Shown piece after piece: positions 9,238 to 18,964 of a stretch of DNA of 64,000 nucleotides (positions within the stretch are counted from its first letter, which is position 1; every line of letters starts with the position of its first letter). A model generated the notes under the pieces. The model was given only the letters and a program-made list of their open reading frames with translations, ran no database searches and was not told the origin of the DNA. A program made the translations under genes and the position numbers. This DNA comes from Acholeplasma sp. CAG:878 (GTDB lineage Bacteria; Bacillota_I; Bacilli_A; RF39; UBA660), in the NCBI GenBank assembly GCA_000432255.1, contig HF989928.1, positions 5,301 through 69,300 on the forward strand, given 5' to 3'.

Positions 9238-9253
9238 CTAGAAGTTCGCTAGA
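9238..9253 (-). promoter_or_regulatory. Shared 16-bp promoter motif, copy 1
   Basis: The plus-strand text is CTAGA-AG-TTCGCTAGA. It matches the copy upstream of the RHS gene in 14 of 16 positions, the two spacer bases being the only differences. On the minus strand it lies 11 bases before TATAAT, where a -35 region or activator site would sit. Confidence 0.55.
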
Positions 9254-9269
9254 AAAAATATGAAAATAA

Positions 9270-9292
9270 TAAAAAAATATGAAAATTCATAT
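9270..9292 (-). terminator. Terminator of the immunity-like gene
   Basis: ATATGAA-AA-TTCATAT is a perfect hairpin followed on the minus strand by a run of seven T residues. It lies directly after the 259-residue gene. Confidence 0.65.
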
Positions 9293-9303
9293 CTTTTTAA
9301 AAT

Positions 9304-10083
9304 TTATTCAGATTCTATATCGTTTTGTTCTACTATTAAATCTTTTACATAACTCATAAATTCTTTCTTTATCTTTTTATATTTTCCTTTTGCAAATCCA
9401 TCCTCTTGTGTTGCTACATATAATGTTTTTGATGCGAATGATATTCCTATTGGTAAATGATATCTTCTAAGTTCTTGTTCTACATTTGATTCAGTGTACT
9501 TTGAAAAATATTTTGTTACTTTATTCACACATATTATATAAATAACATTAATATCTTTTCTTACATTTATTTTTTCTTTTTCAATTAAATAATTACCAAA
9601 ACTTTCAAATCTTGCTTCATCATAATCTAAATATATTTTTTCATCTAATTCATCAAACTTAAGAATACCAACTACATGTGTACAATTCTTTTCTCGTTTT
9701 AAAGAATAATTTACCTCATATGAATCACAACTATATTTTTTAAATTCTTCATAACCATTTTCTTTGAATTTATCACAAAAATATTTTGTTATTTTTGAAT
9801 AATCATTAGTTTTAATTTTATATTTACTTGATTTAGTACGATATGAATCGAATTTTAGTCTTGTCATCAATAAAGACATAATTACTCCAGATAATGTAAC
9901 AACACCAAATAGTGGTAAACAAAAATCTAACACTTCTTGACTTTTATCTCCATACATTCCTTTTTGTGAAGTAATTAATAGAACAAACCAAATCAATGCT
10001 AATAATCCAGTTACGACAATAGATGCTTTTATTAAAATTACCTTAGTTTCATCACTCATGTGCTTCTTAGTTTTATCGTTCAT
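9304..10083 (-). CDS. Two-helix membrane protein, candidate immunity protein of the RHS toxin (full copy)
   Basis: The 259-residue product has two membrane helices (about residues 15-38 and 50-70) followed by a basic linker (SSKYKIKTNDYSK) and a soluble cytoplasmic domain of about 170 residues. I recognise no family. The gene sits immediately downstream of a polymorphic RHS protein and is preceded by a truncated tandem duplicate. That position and duplication are the usual hallmarks of immunity genes. AAAAGGAGAATTGT provides the ribosome-binding site, and the ATG overlaps the stop of the truncated copy by 4 bp. A membrane-bound immunity protein would fit a toxin with a hydrophobic C-terminal region. 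The function is inferred from context only. Confidence 0.6.
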   Translation of the reverse strand: MNDKTKKHMSDETKVILIKASIVVTGLLALIWFVLLITSQKGMYGDKSQEVLDFCLPLFGVVTLSGVIMSLLMTRLKFDSYRTKSSKYKIKTNDYSKITKYFCDKFKENGYEEFKKYSCDSYEVNYSLKREKNCTHVVGILKFDELDEKIYLDYDEARFESFGNYLIEKEKINVRKDINVIYIICVNKVTKYFSKYTESNVEQELRRYHLPIGISFASKTLYVATQEDGFAKGKYKKIKKEFMSYVKDLIVEQNDIESE

Positions 10084-10421
10084 ACAATTCTCCTTTTTAT
10101 AAATATTTTGTCACAAAAATATTTTGTTATTTTAGAATAATCATTAGTTTTAATTTTATATTTACTTGATTTAGTACGATATGAATCGAATTTTAGTCTT
10201 GTCATCAACAAATACATGACTTCTCCAGATATGCAAAAGGTTATTCCAAGTGGTAAACAAAAATCATGAACTTTTTGACTCCTATCGCCATACATCCCTT
10301 TTTCTGAAGTTATCATCAGAACAAACCAAATAAACATTAATACTCCAGTTACAACAATAGATGCTTTTATTAAAAATACCTTAGTTTCATCACTCATGTG
10401 ATTCTTAGTTTTATCGTTCAT
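10080..10421 (-). CDS. Truncated tandem duplicate of the candidate immunity protein
   Basis: The first 105 residues are nearly identical to those of the adjacent 259-residue protein (same start, both membrane helices and the SSKYKIKTNDYSK linker). The frame then runs into a copy of the intergenic ribosome-binding-site region and ends as IFIKRRIV. The fused tail is therefore translated spacer DNA, which shows that the copy arose by recombination at the AAATATTTT-type repeat. It may still be made as a two-helix membrane peptide. Its leader (ACAATTCTCC plus TTTTTATAAATATTTT on the plus strand) is repeated ahead of both copies. Confidence 0.65.
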   Translation of the reverse strand: MNDKTKNHMSDETKVFLIKASIVVTGVLMFIWFVLMITSEKGMYGDRSQKVHDFCLPLGITFCISGEVMYLLMTRLKFDSYRTKSSKYKIKTNDYSKITKYFCDKIFIKRRIV

Positions 10422-10456
10422 ACAATTCTCCTTTTTATAAATATTTTATAATTAGA

Positions 10457-13400
10457 TTACATATTTTTAAATGGTATATTAATACCAAATAATTTTTTTA
10501 TAAGTTTTTTTGTTATTTTGACAGCCTCTCTCACAAATTTTTTCCCTAATTCTTCTTCTGATGCAGTAGGTTTTTTAGTTGATTCTGATTCCGTTATACT
10601 TTTAATATTGTTTTTTGCTGTATCTACAACATAATTACCATTTACTGCTTCAGACAAAACACTATCCTGTATCATATTAGTTCTCAACTTCTTAATATAA
10701 CTTCCAGTAAAACTTGTTTTAAATTTTTTAGGTCTATACCATCCTTTATTGATAGTATAAATATTTTTATAAGTTTTTCCTAGCAAGTAATCTCCAGTTC
10801 CGTCCACAAGTGTATCTTTTATTGTAGTCTCCCATGATATACCATCACCATCAACTGCTTGATTAACCACTGATTCAGCAAGTGCGCCAGCATAAGAAGT
10901 GGTTAACGAACTTGACAATCCAAGTGGAGTTGTCATTAATAATCCAGTAACTGCACCTCCAGCAATTGCGCCTTTTACACCATTATCCCATTTCTCGCCA
11001 CTCACAACATTACTAACAACTTTAGTAGCAAAACCAATAATCCCACCTGCCAAAGCTCCTGCCACTTGAAACCAAAGACAACCATCGATTTCTATTCTAC
11101 TTACAGGATTATTTCCAGCATAACAATACATATTATTTTTAGTAAAGCCTTTATCTGTTGTTAATAACTCATCAATATTAATAAATCTTCCCCATTTAGG
11201 ATTATAATATCTAGTATTCAAATAATATAATCCAGATTCATTATCATAATAATAACTTCTATACCTAAATGGATTTATATATGCTATATGAGTTTGATTA
11301 GTTATATCATTATTGTTATTATCTTTTATTGATAAAATATTTCCCCAACTATCATATTCATAATTAACTATTATTTCATTATCACTATTTCTAATACTTA
11401 TAATATCATTTTGTAAGTTTTTATTATAATAATATGTTTGATTATTATATATAAATCCTATTACATTATCTACTTCATATATAAAGTATAACACATTATT
11501 TCCATTTTGTCTAAATATTATTTTATTGCCTTCTAATTTATATTTATAAACATCATTATTAATTTGTTTTTCTACTCTTATTCCATCTTTATTATATTTA
11601 TATGAAACATTTAAATCATCTTTTGATAGATTTACTAATTCTCTTCCACTTGACCAAGTTAAATTTGTATTTCCTATAGTTAATGGATTTCCTATCGCAT
11701 CATAAGTTATTATTTCGTTATTAAATTTTGTCAATTGGTCTTGCCAATTATCATTTTCATAAGAATAAACAGAAGTATCTATTAATATATCATTTTGGTA
11801 TGTTTTTTTATTTAAAATATTACCAAAACAATCATATTGATATGTTTTCTTTTGATTACCTTTGATTTCTTCTATTAATTGACTATATTGGTCATATTTA
11901 TAAGTATTTATTAAATTATTATTTTTATATACTTTTGTTATATTTCCTAATTTGTCATACTCGTAATTATAGGTATGATTATTATTTATTATTTTTTTAA
12001 TAACTGTTGAGGTTCTATTTCCTTTGTTTAAATATTCATAATTAGTTACATAATTATTAATAGTTTTATTTTTCAATCTATTTAATTCATCATAAGCATA
12101 ATTTATTATTACGTTATCATGAATTATTTTCTCTAAATTATTTTCAAGGTTGTATTCATAGTTATATGTATAATTATTTTGTTTTTTAGTTTTTAATAAG
12201 TTATTTTCAGTGTATTGATAATTAATTCTAAAATCATTTTGAATATAATCAGTTAATCTTTGTGATAGGTCATAAGAATAATTATATATAATATTATTAC
12301 TTTCTATTTTCTTTAAATTATTAAAATTATCATAATAAATGTTATATTGATTATTTCCTTTAATTATTTTACTAATTCTATTAAAGTTATCATATTCATA
12401 ATTTATTTTTGAACCATTTCCATATATACTTTCATACAAGTTACCATTATTTTCTTCATAATTATGAGTAATTAAGTTGTTATTATTAATATTAATTGTT
12501 TTAACATTCAAAAATTCATCATAAGTTATAGAATATTCTTTATTTGCTTGAGTTATTTTAGATATTAAATCACAAAAATATGTATAATTTATTTCCATAT
12601 CTTGTTTTTGGATTTTAATTAATTGTTCTTTATTATTATAAGTATAATTAGTAACATTACCTAAACTATCAGTAATACTAGTTATTAAACCTTTATAATT
12701 GGTTTGATATTGTGTTTTATTTAATAAAGTATCAGTTGTAGAAGTTAAATATTTTCCATCATTTGTATATGTAGCGTCGTTTTCGATAAAGAAAGAATCT
12801 ATTTTTTCAAAATAAATCTGTTGATTATCAAAATCTTCTATTTCACTTAAAATAAATTCATTATTATAGGTTAGGTATTTATTATTACTTTTAAGAATTA
12901 TACTTTTATTATCTTGATTAATAAATTCATATTGTAAGTTAGCTAAATTTTCTAAATTATTTGTACAATAATCATCATAAAACAATGGTTTTAAAGTTAT
13001 TTTTTCACCTATTGTAACTGTGAATTTTTCATGACTACAATCGTTTTCTTCTAAAATTAATTTTTTATTAACAGGGTTTATTTTTAAATATTTGTTTGTT
13101 CCTTTCAATCTTAAATAATATACACCATTAGTAGGTTCACTTACTATTTTATTTGATATAACTGTTTTAATTGGATTTCCAAATTCATCGTATTTAATTT
13201 CATTAGTAATACCATTTTTAGAAATGCCTGACAATATTCTTGATTTAATGTTTTTATCATATTCATAACTTAAATCATTTCCTTTTGGTTCAGTCATTTT
13301 AATCAGTTGATTATTATTATCATATTTAAAAGTTGTTTCATTGTTATTCTCATCAAAATATGATATTAAATTACCATTTGAATTATATTTATACAAATTA

Positions 13401-16400
13401 GTGTTTGATGATTTAACTAAGGTAAAATCTGTAATACAGATTTCATTGACATTTTCCATATCTATCATGCTTATATCTATTTCTTGATATGGATATTCTG
13501 CTACTATATATCTTGAATAAAATTGCCATTCTTTATCATTTTTATTAAGTGGTATTCCAAATATTAAACCACTTGGAGTATTTGCATCAGTTGGTATTAG
13601 TTGGGTATATATTTGTGTAGATTTATAATCTATACCATAATTTAATCCAGAATTTTTATACCAAAACGATAGAAAATATGTATCACCTATTTCTCCGTTA
13701 GTTATTATTTTTTTAGAAAAACTAGGAGCAGAAGTTAATCCCATATTCCTTTTAAAATATCTTTTTCCGTTAGAAGTTACAATTTCATCATTATCACATA
13801 AAGTAACATTAATGTTATAATCTACTTCCTCAGTTCCATATGTAAATCCTGATAAACCATATCTAAAATTAGCATTATCAATTAAGTTATATGAATTAGC
13901 TACTTTTCCTTTTTCTAATTGAATATCATCAATATATAAACAAGCATTACTTTCAATTTCAATAGCGACTATACCCGCTTCACAATAATTAGTTATTTCA
14001 CTTCTTATAAATTCACTACTATTATTAATAGTTATTTGTTTATTATTTAATTTAACTATGAATGGACTATTAGAAATAGAATATAAACTAAATGTATAAT
14101 AATTACTTTCATTAACATTTTGATTTAATATAGCATTTCCTTCTATTTTTAAACTTCTTAAACCAGTTCTTTTGTATTCATTTGTAAAAGATATATTTCC
14201 ACTAAACAATAAATTGTCTTTTTCAAAACTTGAATTATATATATAATTATCAATAAATTTCATCATATCTTCTTCAAATATTAATTTATTCTTAGTTTGA
14301 TTTGAATTTCCATAATAACAATTTTTACCATATGATTCATTATTATCTACAATTGTTTTTGTTTCTGTATTTCCGACACTATTAAATGTATTAGTTTGGA
14401 TTGTTCCTTTTTCATCTGTTATTATTGTTGCCTCAAAATCGTAATCAAAAGTTAGAGTTTTACCTAATGTGTTTTCTCTACCTTTTTCTTTTATTTTTTT
14501 TATTCGATAAGGATTAACATTATAATATTCAAGTTCTATTTTTTTCCCACTTAAAGTAGTAATCGTATTAATTAAATTATTAGTATAATTAATATTTATT
14601 TCACCAATATTATCAATTATTTTTGTTAAATTATTATTGTTAAGAATGATATTGGTAGTTTTAGAAGGACTTGTAATAGTTATGTTTTCTTCATAATCTA
14701 TATTTATTTCTTCGTTGTCACTATCTTTAATTTTAATTATTTTATTATCTTGATAAATAATATTAATTTCATTATTTTCAAAGGCAACTATCTTTGTTAA
14801 ACGATATTCATCACTATTTTTTTCAAAATACATTTGATTACTATCTTTATCTTTTATTATACAATTATCATTGTTAACAATTAATTTAAGTGATAGACCA
14901 TCTTCATCGAAATAGCCTTTTGAAATACTTTCTTCTATTTTTTCGTTAAAATAATGAATTGTTCCATCTTCATCAGTATATTCATAAACAATTTCATCTT
15001 CAATAGTTAATTTTTTAATAGTTTGATTAAAATTTAATCTATTACCAATACCAAAGCCATAATCTTTATTCAAAATAACATCGTTAGTATTATAATAAAG
15101 ATTAAGACTAGCTGGAAGTTTACTGTTTAAAGTATTGCCTAAACTAAATGTAGTTGTTATGTTTCCGTTATAGTTATTAGCATAAAGTGCTCCATTTTCT
15201 AATTCTATTCGTTGATATGTCATATAACTTTCCAATCCATTTTGATTACGGTAAGTTATTGCTATAACTGGTTTTAGTTCACTACTAATTGCATTATCAT
15301 TTGAAAAATATGAAATATTAAAGTTATTACCATAAACTTTTAACATAACACCATAGTTTTCTAATCCAGAATACCATTTTTTAACTAGATTAGTAATATT
15401 TAAATCTGTTGTTATCAATTCATCACTAGGGTAATACAGTTTATAATAAGTACAATAATCTTCTATTTTTTCATCATATTTATCATTCATATTATTCCAA
15501 GTAGCTGTGTTTGGGTTCCATGGTGTGTTTATTCTATGCATACTTATCTTTGCTTTATCTTCACATTCATAATCTTCAACTACTAGTGATAATTTAGCAT
15601 CAATTACATTACTACCTGTTCCTATTACGGGCAAATTAAACTTTATAAGTGTTCTTTCTTCGTTTTGGTTTTTTGATACTTTTAAATTTTCGCTTGTATT
15701 AAAACATTCTGATGGACTATTACTTTTTATATAAGTATCTAATAAGTTTGTTTCATCTACTACTATAGTAGGGTCAATTATAACTGGAAATGTTGCTTTT
15801 TCTAACCAATTTATATCTAAATTTAATATTATTTTATAACCATTTTTTATTTTAATAAAATTATAATAAATATTATTGTTATAGTTATTATTATTATCTA
15901 TCATAAATGGTTTTTCAATTTTAAAAACTTTTTCCTTATTAAACAATATTAATTCTTCATTTTCTTTTTTTAGTTTTAAATCCGTTTTTAAATTAAATAC
16001 TATTTGTTTTTTTATTCCATTTTTATTTTTTATTATAATTTGTTCTTTTACTTTATTTGATAAAACTATATATTCTAAATCTATATTATTAAATATTTCC
16101 TTATATTTGATTTTATTTTTATTTTTTTCTCCTTTTACTTTGTTTCCGTTTTCTAATTGCATTTCAAAATTATTTTTTTGACAGTTTATAGAAAATAATT
16201 TTTGATTAATTTCTTTTGAAAATTTAACTTTTAAGTCGTTTTTTTTATTTTGGATTATATTTCCATTTTCAATTAATGTATTATCGATTTCTTCATATGA
16301 ACCATTAGAAAAATAATGTACTCTTTCTTGATATATATCACATTCAAATGTTCCATCTTTATTTATGAAATGTTTTTCGTAAGGTTTTCGCTTACTTTTT

Positions 16401-16414
16401 ATTTCCTTTCGCAT
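10457..16414 (-). CDS. RHS/YD-repeat polymorphic toxin-type protein
   Basis: The product has 1985 residues. After about 210 residues of unassigned N-terminal sequence without a signal peptide comes a DNRLRE-type domain (about 215-390; LLDTYIKSNSPSECFN and WNPNTATWNN). Very many YD repeats of the type NxYxYDxxNRL follow and form the RHS shell. The shell closes with the conserved YYLNTRYYNPKWGRFINIDE near residue 1740 and YCYAGNNPV. The remaining 215 residues differ in character: a glycine-zipper-like hydrophobic stretch (AGALAGGIIGFA, AIAGGAVTGLL), then a basic tail. I recognise no catalytic motif there. By analogy with WapA and Rhs proteins, the C-terminus is the toxin, encapsulated by the shell and used in contact competition. 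The ribosome-binding site AGAAGGAGATG is strong. Downstream are duplicated immunity-like genes. The missing signal peptide makes the export route unclear. Confidence 0.85.
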   Translation of the reverse strand: MRKEIKSKRKPYEKHFINKDGTFECDIYQERVHYFSNGSYEEIDNTLIENGNIIQNKKNDLKVKFSKEINQKLFSINCQKNNFEMQLENGNKVKGEKNKNKIKYKEIFNNIDLEYIVLSNKVKEQIIIKNKNGIKKQIVFNLKTDLKLKKENEELILFNKEKVFKIEKPFMIDNNNNYNNNIYYNFIKIKNGYKIILNLDINWLEKATFPVIIDPTIVVDETNLLDTYIKSNSPSECFNTSENLKVSKNQNEERTLIKFNLPVIGTGSNVIDAKLSLVVEDYECEDKAKISMHRINTPWNPNTATWNNMNDKYDEKIEDYCTYYKLYYPSDELITTDLNITNLVKKWYSGLENYGVMLKVYGNNFNISYFSNDNAISSELKPVIAITYRNQNGLESYMTYQRIELENGALYANNYNGNITTTFSLGNTLNSKLPASLNLYYNTNDVILNKDYGFGIGNRLNFNQTIKKLTIEDEIVYEYTDEDGTIHYFNEKIEESISKGYFDEDGLSLKLIVNNDNCIIKDKDSNQMYFEKNSDEYRLTKIVAFENNEINIIYQDNKIIKIKDSDNEEINIDYEENITITSPSKTTNIILNNNNLTKIIDNIGEININYTNNLINTITTLSGKKIELEYYNVNPYRIKKIKEKGRENTLGKTLTFDYDFEATIITDEKGTIQTNTFNSVGNTETKTIVDNNESYGKNCYYGNSNQTKNKLIFEEDMMKFIDNYIYNSSFEKDNLLFSGNISFTNEYKRTGLRSLKIEGNAILNQNVNESNYYTFSLYSISNSPFIVKLNNKQITINNSSEFIRSEITNYCEAGIVAIEIESNACLYIDDIQLEKGKVANSYNLIDNANFRYGLSGFTYGTEEVDYNINVTLCDNDEIVTSNGKRYFKRNMGLTSAPSFSKKIITNGEIGDTYFLSFWYKNSGLNYGIDYKSTQIYTQLIPTDANTPSGLIFGIPLNKNDKEWQFYSRYIVAEYPYQEIDISMIDMENVNEICITDFTLVKSSNTNLYKYNSNGNLISYFDENNNETTFKYDNNNQLIKMTEPKGNDLSYEYDKNIKSRILSGISKNGITNEIKYDEFGNPIKTVISNKIVSEPTNGVYYLRLKGTNKYLKINPVNKKLILEENDCSHEKFTVTIGEKITLKPLFYDDYCTNNLENLANLQYEFINQDNKSIILKSNNKYLTYNNEFILSEIEDFDNQQIYFEKIDSFFIENDATYTNDGKYLTSTTDTLLNKTQYQTNYKGLITSITDSLGNVTNYTYNNKEQLIKIQKQDMEINYTYFCDLISKITQANKEYSITYDEFLNVKTININNNNLITHNYEENNGNLYESIYGNGSKINYEYDNFNRISKIIKGNNQYNIYYDNFNNLKKIESNNIIYNYSYDLSQRLTDYIQNDFRINYQYTENNLLKTKKQNNYTYNYEYNLENNLEKIIHDNVIINYAYDELNRLKNKTINNYVTNYEYLNKGNRTSTVIKKIINNNHTYNYEYDKLGNITKVYKNNNLINTYKYDQYSQLIEEIKGNQKKTYQYDCFGNILNKKTYQNDILIDTSVYSYENDNWQDQLTKFNNEIITYDAIGNPLTIGNTNLTWSSGRELVNLSKDDLNVSYKYNKDGIRVEKQINNDVYKYKLEGNKIIFRQNGNNVLYFIYEVDNVIGFIYNNQTYYYNKNLQNDIISIRNSDNEIIVNYEYDSWGNILSIKDNNNNDITNQTHIAYINPFRYRSYYYDNESGLYYLNTRYYNPKWGRFINIDELLTTDKGFTKNNMYCYAGNNPVSRIEIDGCLWFQVAGALAGGIIGFATKVVSNVVSGEKWDNGVKGAIAGGAVTGLLMTTPLGLSSSLTTSYAGALAESVVNQAVDGDGISWETTIKDTLVDGTGDYLLGKTYKNIYTINKGWYRPKKFKTSFTGSYIKKLRTNMIQDSVLSEAVNGNYVVDTAKNNIKSITESESTKKPTASEEELGKKFVREAVKITKKLIKKLFGINIPFKNM

Positions 16415-16464
16415 GTAATCATCTCCTTCTTTTGCGAATTCTTGTTATTTTATGAATAAAAGTT

Positions 16465-16480
16465 CTAGACCTTCGCTAGA
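16465..16480 (-). promoter_or_regulatory. Shared 16-bp promoter motif, copy 2 (RHS gene)
   Basis: The plus-strand text is CTAGA-CC-TTCGCTAGA, the partner of the motif at 9238-9253. On the minus strand it lies 12 bases before a TAAAAT -10-like box and about 50 bases before the RHS ATG. Confidence 0.55.
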
Positions 16481-16486
16481 TTTGTA

Positions 16487-16511
16487 CAAAAAAAAACGAT
16501 TTTCATCGTTT
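16487..16511 (-). terminator. Terminator of the RluA-type gene
   Basis: On the minus strand AAACGAT-GAAA-ATCGTTT is followed by more than six T residues. The stem overlaps the stop codon. Confidence 0.85.
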
Positions 16512-17153
16512 AAAAATATTCCATGGTTCGAAATTAGGTAATTCTTCTTCAAAAAATAATTTTTCTTTTGTAACAGGATGGATAAATTCTAATCTATTGG
16601 CAAATAAAGCAATTTGTTGTTTTGGTAGTGCTTTTTTATTATATCTTTGATCACCATACAAAGGATAGCCTCTACTTGAAAATTGTACTCTTATTTGATG
16701 TGACCTTCCTGTTTCTAAATTAATTTTAACTAATGAATAATTATTTTTATACTCAATTAATTCATAACTTAAAATTGCTTCTTTTCCTTTTTCACTTACA
16801 ACTGTTGTATTAGTTTTTGGATTTTTTAATAATTTGTCTACTAATATATCTTTTTTAGGTGTTTTTCCACACAAAACTGCCATATATTCTTTTTTAAATG
16901 TATGATTTCTTATTTGTTCACTTAATCTTGATGCGGCTTTACTTGTTTTGGCAAATACCATAATACCGCTAACTGGTCTATCTAATCTGTGAACTAACCC
17001 CAAATAAACATTGCCTGGTTTATTATACTTTTCTTTTAAATATTTTTTTAAATATGTTAGCATATCTAAATCTTTGCTATCATCTTCTTGAACTGGTATA
17101 TTAATTGGTTTTAGTACAACTAACAGATGGTTATCTTCATATATTATTTTCAT
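16503..17153 (-). CDS. RluA-family 23S rRNA/tRNA pseudouridine synthase
   Basis: The enzyme isomerises specific uridines in RNA to pseudouridine. The catalytic aspartate is in VHRLDRPVSGIMVFAKT, and the later family motif ETGRSHQIRVQF and PLYGDQRY are present. At 216 residues without an S4 domain it resembles the TruC/YqcB-type short RluA proteins. I chose ATG 17153 (MKIIYEDNHLLV), which overlaps the stop of the upstream methyltransferase by 4 bp, a typical translational coupling. An upstream in-frame start would extend it by nine residues without a ribosome-binding site. Confidence 0.85.
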   Translation of the reverse strand: MKIIYEDNHLLVVLKPINIPVQEDDSKDLDMLTYLKKYLKEKYNKPGNVYLGLVHRLDRPVSGIMVFAKTSKAASRLSEQIRNHTFKKEYMAVLCGKTPKKDILVDKLLKNPKTNTTVVSEKGKEAILSYELIEYKNNYSLVKINLETGRSHQIRVQFSSRGYPLYGDQRYNKKALPKQQIALFANRLEFIHPVTKEKLFFEEELPNFEPWNIFKR

Positions 17154-18013
17154 TCTTCCCACAAACCATATATTCCACATGGTAAGACTAAATTATTGTC
17201 AGTTATTGGAAGTCCAATTTCACCTGCTGAAACATTTCCTTTATATTTATTGTATAATGATGTTTTTAAAATATTATATAAAACTGTACTAGAAATACCC
17301 GTTGTATAAGAATTGATTAAGAAAAACAATGGTTTATCACTTAGTATATCTAAACATTTAGAAATTAAAATGTCTAAATTTTTTTCAAATTTCCACATTT
17401 CGCCGTTTGGTCCTCTTCCATAACTTGGTGGATCCATTATAATCACATCATATTTATTTCCTCTTCTTGCTTCTCTTTCAACAAATTTTAAACAATCATC
17501 AACTATAAATCTTATTTTATTGTTTTCTAATTTACATAGTTTCATATTTTCTTTTGCCCATTCTGTCATACCTTTTGATGCATCTACTTGAACTACTAAT
17601 TCGGCACCTGCCTTTGATGCAGCCATAGTAGCAGCTCCAGTATAAGCAAATAGATTTAATACTTTAATTGGTCTATTAGCATTTTTAATTTTATTCATTG
17701 AATAATCCCAATTAACTGCTTGTTCAGGAAATAATCCTGTGTGTTTAAAATTGGTTGGACTAACTTTAAATGTTAAATCTTTATAATTTACTGTCCAAAA
17801 TTCTTTTGTTTTTTTATTGTGTTCCCAAAAACCACCACCTTTATTTGAGCGATGATAGAAAGAATCCGGGTTTTTCCACAAATTTGTGTACTCGACATTC
17901 CACATTGCCTGAGGATCTGGTCTTCTTAAAATAACATCTTTCCATCTTTCTAATTTTTCGCCATTGCCTGCTGATATACATTCATAATCTTTCCATTCAC
18001 TACTTAATCTCAT
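17150..18013 (-). CDS. SAM-dependent methyltransferase, RlmI/RlmK-like
   Basis: The product has 287 residues with a class I methyltransferase core: VLNLFAYTGAATMAASKAGA (SAM-binding motif I), VVQVDASKGMTEWAKEN (motif II) and IIMDPPSYGRG (motif IV). The DPPSYGRG motif and the N-terminal NKGGGFWEHN segment match the SAM-dependent rRNA methyltransferase group that includes RlmI (m5C in 23S rRNA). The N-terminal PUA domain of E. coli RlmI is absent, so the substrate may differ. ATG 18013 has AGGTAGGTG upstream. It overlaps the ldh stop and the pseudouridine synthase start, so the three genes form an operon with two RNA-modifying enzymes. Confidence 0.8.
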   Translation of the reverse strand: MRLSSEWKDYECISAGNGEKLERWKDVILRRPDPQAMWNVEYTNLWKNPDSFYHRSNKGGGFWEHNKKTKEFWTVNYKDLTFKVSPTNFKHTGLFPEQAVNWDYSMNKIKNANRPIKVLNLFAYTGAATMAASKAGAELVVQVDASKGMTEWAKENMKLCKLENNKIRFIVDDCLKFVEREARRGNKYDVIIMDPPSYGRGPNGEMWKFEKNLDILISKCLDILSDKPLFFLINSYTTGISSTVLYNILKTSLYNKYKGNVSAGEIGLPITDNNLVLPCGIYGLWEE

Positions 18014-18917
18014 AATCACACCTACCTATTACCTCTTTAATTAGAGCAATTGAATTTTGTAATTTATTTTTTTCTTCTTCATTTAATTCAACAAATATTT
18101 TTCTATCCGCACCATTTTTATTTATAACTGTAGGTAATCCAATATATACATTATTTTCACGATTATAGGTTGATACTGTTATAATACTATTTTCATTATT
18201 TAAGATAGCATTTGTTATTCTTACTAAACACATTCCTATTCCATAATAAGTTGCTCCTTTTCTATTAATAATTTCATAAGCTGCATCTCTTACATTTATT
18301 TCAATATTATTCATTTCATTTTTAGTAATAAATTTATTTATATTTTCTGTTCCTACTAGGGCTTTACTCCATAAAACAAATTCTGAATCTCCATGTTCAC
18401 CGATTACATATGCGTGCATATTTTTAGGATTCATATTTAATTTTTCTCCTAACATATACCTTAATCTTGATGTATCTAAACTAGTTCCTGTTCCTATTAC
18501 TTGATTAGATGGTAGTTTAGAATATTTATATGTTAAATATGTCATTACATCAAGTGGATTAGTTGCTACTAAAAATATTCCATCAAATCCTTCATTCATT
18601 ACCTTACTAATTATTTCTTTAAATATTTTAGCATTTTTATAAATCAAATCATTTCTAGTTTCACCTATATCTTGATTTGCTCCGGCTGCAATTACTACTA
18701 TTTTAGCATTCTTACAATCACTATAGTCTCCTGCTTTAATATCGATTTTAGATGGCGCGAAAGCAAGGCAATGGTTTAAATCCATTACCTCTCCTTCTAT
18801 TCTTTTTTTATTTAAATCTATTAATACTAATTCATTTACGGCTGTACTTTGGTTTAATAAGGCATAAGCATAACTCATACCAACATTGCCACATCCTATT
18901 ATAACAACTTTATTCAT
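18000..18917 (-). CDS. ldh: L-lactate dehydrogenase
   Basis: The enzyme reduces pyruvate to L-lactate with NADH. The Rossmann motif is GCGNVGMSYAYALL. The substrate-loop arginine is in GETRND, the second conserved region is VATNPLDVMTYL with TSLDTSRLR, and the catalytic histidine lies in GEHGDSEFVLW. At 305 residues it has normal length. A glutamine in AGANQDIGE agrees with lactate rather than malate dehydrogenase. The gene has its own -10 box (TATAAT at 18935-18940) placed after the end of the phosphoketolase gene. Together with phosphoketolase it supports a heterolactic-type fermentation. Confidence 0.93.
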   Translation of the reverse strand: MNKVVIIGCGNVGMSYAYALLNQSTAVNELVLIDLNKKRIEGEVMDLNHCLAFAPSKIDIKAGDYSDCKNAKIVVIAAGANQDIGETRNDLIYKNAKIFKEIISKVMNEGFDGIFLVATNPLDVMTYLTYKYSKLPSNQVIGTGTSLDTSRLRYMLGEKLNMNPKNMHAYVIGEHGDSEFVLWSKALVGTENINKFITKNEMNNIEINVRDAAYEIINRKGATYYGIGMCLVRITNAILNNENSIITVSTYNRENNVYIGLPTVINKNGADRKIFVELNEEEKNKLQNSIALIKEVIGRCDYEIK

Positions 18918-18934
18918 TTTATCGCCTCACATAA

Positions 18935-18940
18935 ATTATA
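18935..18940 (-). promoter_or_regulatory. -10 box of ldh
   Basis: TATAAT on the minus strand lies 18 bases upstream of the ldh ATG. No good -35 is seen, because the preceding bases form the phosphoketolase terminator stem. Confidence 0.45.
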
Positions 18941-18964
18941 CCATATTAAAATAAGAAATGGAAT

